7,279 nucleotides of DNA from Verrucomicrobiota bacterium (GCA_022709995.1 JAKLHU010000101.1:1-7279); one strand, 5' to 3'. Shown: positions 1 through 7,007, counted from the stretch's first letter. Notes: generated from the letters alone by a model not told the origin. Program-made: numbers and translations.

Positions 1-1461
1 GAGCAATGTGGCGGGCGCGCTGATGACCGTGCCGACACCATCGGTTATGGCCGCGGAATAATCGCCCCAATGATTAGGCTGCACACCGACGATGGTGTAG
101 GTGGAGTTGGTGGCGAAGGCGATGTCGCCGATTCTGAGGGCGTGCAGTTCCATCGGCAGTTTGGGTTCGGCGTCGAGTTTTTCATAGCGGTCGATGATGC
201 GCTGGCAGCGGTTGCGGCCGGCCACCAGGATGGAATTGTGGGTCAGGTTTTCCTTCGGGGTGCCGTCGGTTTTGTACGGCTTGGCCTTCAATTCGGCCAG
301 CATGACCTTGTCGGCCTCATATTCCTCCTTGGTGATCAGGCGCTTGGTCAGCGCAGCGGTGGTCACGGCGTGCTTGATCGGCAACTCGGTCCGAATGTCT
401 TTTCGGGCCCAGGCCAGGACTTCCTCGAAGGCGGCGCTGATGCGCTCGGCGATGTCGCGGCGTTCAAATTCCTCTGCGAACAGTCTTTCCCGGCCGTATT
501 TCAGGCGGAAACGCCGCTCCTGGGCGTCCCGGTAATGGAGGATGCGCGGGGAGAGGTCGCCGCCGGCGGCGGCCTGGGCGATGATGTGGATGCCGCGGTG
601 TTGTTTGCGGATCGCTTCCCGGGTTTCGTGCCAGTAGCTGGCGCTGAGCTTGTAGATGCCTTCGCTGCATTGCGAGGGGCAGGGCACGTTGACAATCGCT
701 CCGGTCAGACGGTTCCGGCTGTCAAACGTGTACAGCAAGTTGATGAAATGATCGGCGCCGGCCTCGTAGCCCAGGAAGTTCGGGTCGTTGGTCTTGCCGT
801 ACATGGCGGAATGGCCGTTCAAGCCGTGCGTCGAATTCTTGATGGCGCCTGGGCGCAGCGAGAGGTCGTCGGAATAGGTCACTCGGCGGCTGTGGGCGAC
901 CACGGCGTAGCCGTATCCCCAGGCCACCCCGCCGCGGGCGCGGCCGCGGTACGCCTCCGCGATCGCCTCGGCCGACTGGGTGGACAGAAAATCGCGGTAG
1001 TCGTCCCCGGAGGCGATGTCCATTTCCACCGGCAGGTCGTTTTTCGACGGGGTGGAGATGCCGCCGGCGGTCTTGCTTTTGCCGGCATCCGCACCCTGAT
1101 TGGGCGTCACGGGCGAATGGGGCGAGTGCCGGAGGGTGCGAGGTTGGTGGAGGACTCCATCCGCGAAATGGCTGGGCGCCGCGTGCGTATGGGTGGCGTT
1201 CATGATGATTTTCGCGACGGGGAAGCCCTTGAGGAGCTGGGCGGTCTTGGCGCGGACTTCGTCCAGCAGGCCGCTGCGGATGACCACCAGGTCCGCGGAC
1301 AGGAAGCAGGCCAGGTCTTCGCCATTGTCAATGACCAGCGCGGTCACGGTGACCGGGTCGAGAACCCCCTCCGAAATCCGCATGTGGAATTGGCCGGGGA
1401 TGTTGACGGGTTGGTCTGTGGACACGTCTCTGGAAGCCCATCCGATCAAAAGCTGGTTCAT
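1..1461 (-). CDS. Neutral/alkaline ceramidase-like hydrolase, 3' end cut by the left edge
   Basis: Read on the minus strand this frame is open for 487 codons, from ATG at 1461-1459 to the window edge. It starts MNQLLIGWASRDVST, then PGQFHMRISEGVLDPVTVTA, a typical opening of the short bacterial neutral-ceramidase-like proteins (linear amide hydrolases, zinc-dependent in the classical enzymes). NATHTHAAP (residues 88-96) matches the His motif of the metal site. HSRR (190-193) and NVPCPSQ (258-264) are family blocks, and GDLSPR (301-306) holds Ser304, the position of the nucleophile in classical ceramidases. No signal peptide is visible, so a cytoplasmic location is likely. An in-frame stop (TAA on the minus strand, 1560-1558) lies upstream and no other ATG, GTG or TTG lies between, which fixes the start; AAGG sits 7 bases and GGAG 12 bases before it. 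From about residue 453 the sequence no longer resembles the family (see findings). The substrate is unknown; ceramide itself is not implied. Confidence 0.85.
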   Translation of the reverse strand, partial: MNQLLIGWASRDVSTDQPVNIPGQFHMRISEGVLDPVTVTALVIDNGEDLACFLSADLVVIRSGLLDEVRAKTAQLLKGFPVAKIIMNATHTHAAPSHFADGVLHQPRTLRHSPHSPVTPNQGADAGKSKTAGGISTPSKNDLPVEMDIASGDDYRDFLSTQSAEAIAEAYRGRARGGVAWGYGYAVVAHSRRVTYSDDLSLRPGAIKNSTHGLNGHSAMYGKTNDPNFLGYEAGADHFINLLYTFDSRNRLTGAIVNVPCPSQCSEGIYKLSASYWHETREAIRKQHRGIHIIAQAAAGGDLSPRILHYRDAQERRFRLKYGRERLFAEEFERRDIAERISAAFEEVLAWARKDIRTELPIKHAVTTAALTKRLITKEEYEADKVMLAELKAKPYKTDGTPKENLTHNSILVAGRNRCQRIIDRYEKLDAEPKLPMELHALRIGDIAFATNSTYTIVGVQPNHWGDYSAAITDGVGTVISAPATLL

Positions 1462-1554
1462 GGTGGCGCCTTGCTCCGAGGTTGTCGCGACCGCCGCCAG
1501 GCGACATGGCGCCGGCGGCGGCAGCTGAATGAAGGGGAATGACTGGCGATCGCG

Positions 1555-1583
1555 TTGTTACCGAAATAAGCAAACCCAATTAT
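1555..1583 (+). promoter_or_regulatory. Weak candidate promoter for the lyase-like gene
   Basis: TTGTTA (1555-1560) and AATTAT (1578-1583) are 17 bases apart and each matches the sigma-70 consensus at four of six positions. It would leave a leader of about 210 bases before the ATG at 1798, which is long. TATGAT at 1670-1675 is a better -10 but lacks a -35. The real start of transcription cannot be decided from sequence. Confidence 0.2.
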
Positions 1584-1609
1584 TGTAATGGCGGAAATCG
1601 GACATGCAA
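1582..1609 (-). promoter_or_regulatory. Candidate sigma-70-type promoter for the ceramidase-like gene
   Basis: On the minus strand TACAAT (1587-1582, five of six matches to TATAAT) lies 16 bases downstream of TTGCAT (1609-1604, three of six matches to TTGACA). It points toward the gene starting at 1461 and would give a leader of roughly 110-115 bases. The -35 is weak and the assignment rests on position and the -10 alone. Confidence 0.3.
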
Positions 1610-1636
1610 GCCAAACCGGCGGCAAATACGCGGCGC

Positions 1637-1655
1637 TGGCATGGGTAATATGCCA
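1637..1655. promoter_or_regulatory. Perfect inverted repeat, operator-like
   Basis: TGGCAT and ATGCCA form a perfect 6+6 inverted repeat around a 7-base spacer, 19 bases in all, in the middle of the divergent intergenic region. The spacer and right arm contain TAATAT, a -10-like hexamer. The size and symmetry suit a dimeric helix-turn-helix repressor or activator, but no regulator gene lies in the window and the family cannot be named. Confidence 0.35.
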
Positions 1656-1787
1656 AAACCGGGTTACGTTATGATCTGGTCTGAATGGACGTGACGATCG
1701 CCGCCGCAATGAATGTTGCATCCAGAGACTGGCGTCGGCCGAAAGCCGCTGGGGGCCATTGAACATAAACACGGACACTGCGCTGAC

Positions 1788-1793
1788 AGGTGA
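1788..1793 (+). promoter_or_regulatory. Ribosome binding site that decides the start of the lyase-like gene
   Basis: AGGTGA lies 4 bases before ATG 1798. The frame is open from a TTG at 1759, but that TTG has no comparable site and would put a polar stretch (NINTDTALTGES) in front of the signal peptide. The internal ATG at 1813 has none either. ATG 1798 is therefore preferred. Confidence 0.65.
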
Positions 1794-1797
1794 ATCT

Positions 1798-4700
1798 ATG
1801 CTGGCCAAAAACATGTCTTTTCTGATGATGGTCTTAGCCTTGGCGGCCGAGTATGTCGGCGGTGTGGAAGCGGACGACAAGCTCCTTGCCGGCCGCGACG
1901 GCCGGCCGCGGCCGAATTCGGTCCTGGTGATGGTCGATGGCCGTGAAAATGAAATTTTCACCCGCAGCCAGACTTTTGTCAACGGCATGGACATCATGTC
2001 GTTCTGCGTGGCGCATGCCGGCGGGCAGGAATTTCTCTGGCAGGTGAATTTCTACGCGGCGCCGGATTTTGAGGAAGGCGTGTTCACTTTTTATCTTGAC
2101 CATGACTTGCGGGAGGACACCGGCCTGAAAATCAGCCATCCGGTGGAGGAGGCGGTTGCTCCCAGCGCCGCGGCCGTGCGTGCGAATGGTTTCGATCCGC
2201 CCCAGGCGCTGGCCGGCGCCGATCTCGGTGTCGTTTTCAGTCGCGGCCAATGCCGGCTGCTGCAATGGGCGCCGGACGGAACCGCCGCCGAGCCGCGGGA
2301 ATTGCCGTTTTTGGTCAAGGACAAATGCCTGTATTTTCGCACCGTGATGCCGACGGCGCCGAAGAACAACAAGGTGAGTTTTGCGATTGCCGCCAATGCG
2401 CACAGCATTCTCACTCCGGAACGCCCGCGGCCGGCCATGCGCGACACGACCCGGCGGGCCGTCATTCATCGCTTTGCGCTTGACCCGGCCATGGACAGCG
2501 AGGCGGTCAGCGCCGACCAGGACGACGACGGCATTCCCGACGCCGTGGAAAAGGGCCTGGGCACGGATTTGGCCAGGGCCGACCGGCTGACTTTCCAGCG
2601 GGAGCACGAGCTGATGCCGGAGGAACGTCGCCGGCAGCCGGGCTACGACCCCGGCCTGGATCTGGTCGGTTATGCGGCGGGCCATGTCGCCGAGGACCGT
2701 TTTTTGTTCCGGCTGGATTTCGCGGCGCCGCCGGCCGGCAATGGCATGTACTTGATTTACCTGAACACCGACAGTCAGGCCGCCACCGGCCGGCGCATGG
2801 CCAGCGGGACGCCGATTGACGGCACGGATGCCGCCATTGCCTGCGCCGTCAACGGCCGCCCAGAGGGAAAATCGCCCTTGACCTTGTATGGGTTGACCCA
2901 GGAGCAATGCGGCGATGGCCATTCCGCCTTCGCGATCATCGGCAACAGCCTTTATTTCACGGCGGACCTGCCGATCGCCGCGGCGGACGGGCAAGCGTCG
3001 TTCGGCATGTCGGTGCTGGTGCACACCCTTGGGACAGGGACGGTCGCCATGCTGGACCGCACCGATCCCGTCCAGGTCGCCGGCCTGGCGCTTCGGGACG
3101 GCAAAAAGCCGGTCGGCGGCGGTAACTGGAACGGCGCCGGCGAGTTGCTGCGCGCCGGTGGTTTGCCCCTGATCCGGCCCCTGCTGCATGATCCCGCCAA
3201 CGTCGCCATTCCCTTTGACAAGCTCGAACTGGCCGGGCTTGACGTGGATTACTTCACCAACCGCCAGTATGGCCACCTGCGCACGCTGCGTCCCCTGGGC
3301 AGCGCCGGCGTCATGGCGCCCAAGGGCCGTTATCACGTCGGATTCATGATGTTCGACACCCGTGACGGCTCGCGGGTCGGGGTGCGCATCAACGACCGTG
3401 ACCGCGCGTCTCGGATGATCAATGCCGGCAACAGCGATTATTGGTTGTACTGGGAAAAGGACGCCTATGATTTCCAGGGCGATGAATACGTTGAACTGGT
3501 GGCTTTGGGCGGCATGGCGCCGCACCCGATCTGCTATCTGCTGTTTTTGGCGGTCCCGCCCGCGCCTCGCGAGCTCGACTGCACGGTCAGCGACCTCCTC
3601 ACCCAGGCCGTTCCGGAAACCAGCGGCGCCGTCCGGCTGTCCTGGATAACCGCCAACCTGGCTCCGACGCGCCTCGAATACGGCATCGGCGATTTCAACC
3701 AGGTCTATTCGGCGGACAAGCCCATGCTGGTCCATCGGGCCCGGCTGGACAATTTGCGGCCCGGGCAGGAATATCAGGCCCGCGGCGTTGGGCGCGACCT
3801 GGCCGGTAATCCCGTCTACGGCGAGACGGTGCGGTTCCTGGCTGCCCTGCCGCCGCCGCCGGCCACGGTGGCGGGCCGTCGGCAGCTTGTCCTGACCGTG
3901 CAGAACGAGCAGGAGGTTCCTGGCCGCGGCGTCCTGCTGCGCAGCGGCATTCCTTTCCCGCGCGGACAATTGAGCCGCCTGGAGCATCTTCGCATCATGT
4001 CCGGAGGCCAGGAGATTCCGTCACAGTTCGCCGTTCTGGCCCGATGGCCGGACCAGAGTTTCAAAGCCGTGATGGCGACCTTTGTGGGCGATGTCGAGGC
4101 CGAAGCCAAGGCCGAGTACATTCTGGAATATGGCGCCGCCGTGCAACGGCAGGGCTTTGGCCTGTCCTTGCTGGCCGACGCCGGCGCCGGCGCCGGCGCC
4201 GGCGTGCGGCTTGACAGCGGCAAGACGCAGTATGTCATCAGCCCCCAGGGCGAGCTGCTTTTGGGCGAGGGGCGGCCGCTGCGGACCAGAATCCGGCCTC
4301 TGCAGGGCGACGAGCTGGCCACCGGGACGCTTCCGGCCAGTGTTGAAATCGAGGAAAACGGCCCGGTCTACGCCCGGGTGAAAAGCACGGTCGCCTTTCC
4401 TTTGGCGGGGGATGCGTCAACGCCCCGGCTCAGCCTCGTCTGCCGGTTCGAAGTCTGGCGGGGATCGCCGTATCTCAAACTGGCGCACAGTGTTCTGGTG
4501 CAGGGTCGGGAGCAGATGTCATTTTTCGAAGACATCTCCCTCAGCATTCCCTGGGGGGCTTCCGCCTGGCAGGCCAGCCTGGCTGGCGGCGGCTCTCTGA
4601 GCCTGGCGCCGGGCGACCGCCTGTTCCAGAGGCGCTCGGCGGAAGTCATCCGCAATGGCGGCGAGCCGCAGACCGGCCGGATCGTCGGCAATCTTTTTGC

Positions 4701-6657
4701 CGGCGACACTCTGGTGGCGTTGCGGCATTGCTGGGAGCAGTATCCGAAAGGCATTGCCGTCAGCGAGAATGAGTTGCGGCTGGAGCTGTGCCCGGACTTC
4801 GACGCCGGCTTTTACGACGGTTTTCCCTTTGACTGGAAGAGCACCAAGGTCCATTTCTGTCTGCAGAATGGTCATTATCAGTTCCGCCGGGGCATGCGCA
4901 AAACGCATGAGATCCTGCTGGGCCGGGGACCGGACAGCGCCGCGGCTGCCGTTTTCTGCCAACGGCCGCTGTTGGCGACCGCGCCGGCGGAATGGTATTG
5001 CCGCAGCGGCGTCTTCTACGATATCGCACCCCGGGACACGGAGGCATTCCCGACTTATGAAGCCAATGCCGACCACAGTTTCGCCGGCTATCGGTTCCAG
5101 CGCGAAAACCGCGACGACTTCGGGTTGCTCAACTTCGGCGATTGGTTTGGCGAGCGTGGGGTGCACTGGGGCAACAGCGAATATGACAATGCGGTCGGCT
5201 TTTTGCTGCAGTATATTCGCTCCGGGCACGTCGAGGCTTTCCATCTGGGCGACGAGGCGGAGAAACACGTCCGCGATGTCGATGTCGAGCATTGGGTTCC
5301 CGACCAGGGCCAGGCGGGCCGGCTGTACCAGCATCAGGTCGGGCATCATGGCGGCCATTACCAGGAATCGCCCAAAGGCGAGGAAGCCATCATTTGGGGC
5401 AGCTCGTCGGTCTCGCATGCTTGGACGGAAGGCCACCTCTGGTATTATTTCCTGCGCGGCGACGCGGATTCGCTGGCGGCCGGCCTGTCCATCGCCGATT
5501 ATTTTCTCGACCGGGAATTCAGCCGTTACTACGACTTCCAGGATTTGCGCACGCCGGGCTGGCATTTGATTCTCGACCTGGCCGCCTATGGCGCCAATTA
5601 CGATCCGGCTTACCTGAATGCGGCCAAGGTCATCATGCGCCGGATCTACGCCTACCAGGACAAGATACCCCGCCCCCTGCCGGAGCATCAGCTGGAGCCG
5701 GGGCGCCGGACGGCCCAGGTCGGCGGCTGGAGCCGGATGATGGTCCCCGGGCACTGCCACTGCGAACCGCGCCACCGCGGCAATGCCAACTTCATGCTGG
5801 CGGTCTTGCTGTCGGGAATTAAGTATTATCATGCCTACACGGCCGAACCGGAGGCAAAGCAGTGCCTGATTGACGGGGCGTTTTATTTCCTCGACGAAGT
5901 ATATTCCGAGGAAAAGGCCGGCATCCGCTACACGTCCTGCCCGAAGATGCCTTTCTCCGAAGGGGCGGCGCCGCTGTTGATGGAAGGCATTGCGCGGGCG
6001 TATTTGTGGACTGGCGACAAGCGTTTTCTGCATCCGTTGACGGCGGCTCTGCCGCTGTCCGAGCGGCCGTCGCATTATGGCAGCGGCTACCCGCATCGCT
6101 GCACGCCGCGGGTGTTGGCCGACTTGCAGGCGGCCGGGCTGCGCTGGGACAGCGGCAAGCCGTTGCCGACCGGCCGGCCCGGACCGTTTGTCAAACCCGA
6201 CTGGCTGAAAAAAGACGACGTCATCGTCGTCCAGGCGGAAAATTTCACCGATCAGGGAGGGGGCCAATGCCGGGTCATGGGCGACCGTTTCGGCGCCTGG
6301 GGCAAAGTCGTGACTTATTGGCATGCGGAGTTGGGGCATTGGCTGGAATGGGAAGTCGAGGTGCCGGCGGACGGCGACTATGTTTTGCGCTTTCACTATG
6401 CGACCCAGACCGAGAACACCCGGCGCGACATCCTGATTGACGGCGTCCTGCCGCACTCGCGGGCGGGAAAATACCATTTTCCAACCACGGGGGGATTCGG
6501 GGTCAGATCCACGGAATGGGCTTTGCTTTCGTTTACCGACGAGGCGGGCCAGGAGATTCCGTTGCGTCTCGGCAAAGGCCGTCACGCGATTCGCATGGTC
6601 AATCGCGCCGATGGGCTGGCTTTTGACTTCATGGCCCTGGCGCCGGTTCGCCCGTAA
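1798..6657 (+). CDS. Secreted multi-modular PcRGLX/YetA-like (PL26-type) polysaccharide lyase with C-terminal CBM6/35
   Basis: The product has 1619 residues. Residues 1-25 form a plausible signal peptide (Lys4, hydrophobic SFLMMVLALAA, cleavage near VEA-DD). Module A (about 40-206) and module B (about 282-415) resemble each other and flank DQDDDGIPDAVE (240-251), a thrombospondin type 3/dockerin-like calcium loop. Residues about 462-588 are an unassigned beta-rich module. A fibronectin III domain follows at about 592-680 (LSWITANLAPTRLEYG ... LDNLRPGQEYQARG). The core runs from 694: the RIFT-barrel block (RSGIPFPRG, IPSQFAVLARWPDQSFKAV), a beta-sandwich (about 860-1000), and an alpha/alpha toroid marked by NFGDWFGERGVHWGNSEYDN (1112-1131), AWTEGHLWYYFLRGD and HCHCEPRHRGN. 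This matches the PcRGLX/YetA family, whose fungal member is an exo-rhamnogalacturonan lyase. Residues about 1474-1619 (VQAENF, LGHWLEWEVEVPADGDYVLRF) are a CBM6/CBM35-type domain. B. subtilis YetA is about half this length, the excess being accessory modules. Inferred role: extracellular or periplasmic breakdown of a uronic-acid-containing glycan. The exact substrate is uncertain. Confidence 0.85.
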   Translation: MLAKNMSFLMMVLALAAEYVGGVEADDKLLAGRDGRPRPNSVLVMVDGRENEIFTRSQTFVNGMDIMSFCVAHAGGQEFLWQVNFYAAPDFEEGVFTFYLDHDLREDTGLKISHPVEEAVAPSAAAVRANGFDPPQALAGADLGVVFSRGQCRLLQWAPDGTAAEPRELPFLVKDKCLYFRTVMPTAPKNNKVSFAIAANAHSILTPERPRPAMRDTTRRAVIHRFALDPAMDSEAVSADQDDDGIPDAVEKGLGTDLARADRLTFQREHELMPEERRRQPGYDPGLDLVGYAAGHVAEDRFLFRLDFAAPPAGNGMYLIYLNTDSQAATGRRMASGTPIDGTDAAIACAVNGRPEGKSPLTLYGLTQEQCGDGHSAFAIIGNSLYFTADLPIAAADGQASFGMSVLVHTLGTGTVAMLDRTDPVQVAGLALRDGKKPVGGGNWNGAGELLRAGGLPLIRPLLHDPANVAIPFDKLELAGLDVDYFTNRQYGHLRTLRPLGSAGVMAPKGRYHVGFMMFDTRDGSRVGVRINDRDRASRMINAGNSDYWLYWEKDAYDFQGDEYVELVALGGMAPHPICYLLFLAVPPAPRELDCTVSDLLTQAVPETSGAVRLSWITANLAPTRLEYGIGDFNQVYSADKPMLVHRARLDNLRPGQEYQARGVGRDLAGNPVYGETVRFLAALPPPPATVAGRRQLVLTVQNEQEVPGRGVLLRSGIPFPRGQLSRLEHLRIMSGGQEIPSQFAVLARWPDQSFKAVMATFVGDVEAEAKAEYILEYGAAVQRQGFGLSLLADAGAGAGAGVRLDSGKTQYVISPQGELLLGEGRPLRTRIRPLQGDELATGTLPASVEIEENGPVYARVKSTVAFPLAGDASTPRLSLVCRFEVWRGSPYLKLAHSVLVQGREQMSFFEDISLSIPWGASAWQASLAGGGSLSLAPGDRLFQRRSAEVIRNGGEPQTGRIVGNLFAGDTLVALRHCWEQYPKGIAVSENELRLELCPDFDAGFYDGFPFDWKSTKVHFCLQNGHYQFRRGMRKTHEILLGRGPDSAAAAVFCQRPLLATAPAEWYCRSGVFYDIAPRDTEAFPTYEANADHSFAGYRFQRENRDDFGLLNFGDWFGERGVHWGNSEYDNAVGFLLQYIRSGHVEAFHLGDEAEKHVRDVDVEHWVPDQGQAGRLYQHQVGHHGGHYQESPKGEEAIIWGSSSVSHAWTEGHLWYYFLRGDADSLAAGLSIADYFLDREFSRYYDFQDLRTPGWHLILDLAAYGANYDPAYLNAAKVIMRRIYAYQDKIPRPLPEHQLEPGRRTAQVGGWSRMMVPGHCHCEPRHRGNANFMLAVLLSGIKYYHAYTAEPEAKQCLIDGAFYFLDEVYSEEKAGIRYTSCPKMPFSEGAAPLLMEGIARAYLWTGDKRFLHPLTAALPLSERPSHYGSGYPHRCTPRVLADLQAAGLRWDSGKPLPTGRPGPFVKPDWLKKDDVIVVQAENFTDQGGGQCRVMGDRFGAWGKVVTYWHAELGHWLEWEVEVPADGDYVLRFHYATQTENTRRDILIDGVLPHSRAGKYHFPTTGGFGVRSTEWALLSFTDEAGQEIPLRLGKGRHAIRMVNRADGLAFDFMALAPVRP
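4180..4203 (+). repeat. In-frame GCCGGC x4 microsatellite inside the lyase-like gene
   Basis: Four perfect copies of the palindromic hexamer GCCGGC follow one near-copy (GCCGAC, 4174-4179). Translated it gives an Ala-Gly run (DAGAGAGAG, residues about 794-802) in a loop of the RIFT-barrel region. The unit is six bases, so gain or loss of copies keeps the frame and would only change loop length. Confidence 0.9.
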
Positions 6658-6710
6658 ACCCGCTGGCGCGCGCCTTCCGGCCTGGCCATCGCCGGCAAGT
6701 CGCGTTGCCA

Positions 6711-6765
6711 GTGGCGACGGCCTGGGCCGCCAGCCAGGTGACGGCCGTCCCCAGGTCCTGGCCAC
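6711..6765 (+). terminator. GC-rich nested stem after the lyase-like gene, possible terminator without T-run
   Basis: GTGGC (6711-6715) and GCCAC (6761-6765) enclose GACGGCC (6716-6722) and GGCCGTC (6743-6749), a perfect 7-base-pair stem. The loop of that stem can itself form a short TGG/CCA stem. It begins 54 bases after the stop codon. There is no T-run after it, so it may be only a stabilising 3' structure or a chance fold in GC-rich DNA. Confidence 0.3.
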
Positions 6766-6912
6766 GATATGGGCGATGTCGAGCACAAGTCGCCGGCGCG
6801 GCGGCCAAGGCATCCCCGCCAGGGAAGCCGATGGCTGGGAGACGCTACCAGAGTGGGATGTCGACGTCGTGATTGGCGCCGACGCTGTGGACGAACATAA
6901 TGCCCGTGTCGG

Positions 6913-6948
6913 AACAAAACGGCAAAAGGGGCGGTAAAAGCCTTTGTT
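6913..6948 (+). other. Bulged inverted repeat upstream of proA
   Basis: AACAAA (6913-6918) and GGC (6921-6923) pair with GCC (6940-6942) and TTTGTT (6943-6948), giving nine base pairs with a two-base bulge and a 16-base loop in which two AAAA runs flank a G-rich core. The right arm overlaps the -35 box TTGACA. It could be a weak terminator or a protein site. No T-run follows. Confidence 0.25.
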
Positions 6949-6986
6949 GACATGGCACCGAGCCGACATGGGCATTATTTTATAAG
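6947..6986 (+). promoter_or_regulatory. proA: Candidate promoter region of proA with direct repeat GACATGG
   Basis: TTGACA (6947-6952) is a perfect -35 hexamer, and TATAAG (6981-6986) is a five-of-six -10, but 28 bases separate them, far from the usual 17. CATTAT at 6973-6978 would give a 20-base spacer with a weak -10. GACATGG occurs twice in direct orientation, at 6949-6955 and 6965-6971, the first copy overlapping the -35 box, as for an activator or repressor site. The AT-rich stretch makes a promoter here likely, but its exact elements are unresolved. Confidence 0.4.
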
Positions 6987-7007
6987 TTTTGGACGCATTC
7001 GGTTTTT

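Larger units (their letters stand above)
1462..1797. other. Divergent intergenic region between the ceramidase-like and lyase-like genes
   Basis: These 336 bases separate two genes that point away from each other. No frame here shows a convincing protein. The middle part, about 1555-1680, is clearly more AT-rich than the flanking genes, as expected for promoters. It contains promoter-like hexamers on both strands and a perfect inverted repeat at 1637-1655. The stretch 1485-1540 just upstream of the ceramidase-like gene is very GC-rich and would be 5' leader of that transcript if the promoter is near 1590. A weaker plus-strand box TATGAT lies at 1670-1675, with no good -35 at normal spacing. 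Confidence 0.6.

Noticed and set aside
70..1542. 490-codon open frame on the plus strand
   Set aside because: It is the antisense shadow of the minus-strand ceramidase-like gene. The minus frame has clear family motifs (NATHTHAAP, GDLSPR, PGQFHMRISEGVLDPVTVTA), while the plus frame is a Gly/Val-rich, motif-free translation.
1689..1722. GCAA-N6-TTGC and similar 4-base arms in the intergenic region
   Set aside because: The arms are too short to separate from chance.
1759..1797. TTG at 1759 as start of the lyase-like gene
   Set aside because: It has no good ribosome binding site and would put a polar 13-residue extension before the signal peptide. ATG 1798 has AGGTGA just upstream.
1834..3987. 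717-codon open frame on the minus strand
   Set aside because: Long antisense frames are common in GC-rich genes. It overlaps the lyase-like gene completely, has no recognisable domain and is rich in Arg, Gly and Gln.
6862..6869. CGACGTCG palindrome in the intergenic gap
   Set aside because: An eight-base palindrome of C and G dinucleotides is expected by chance in DNA of this composition, and nothing around it supports a function.
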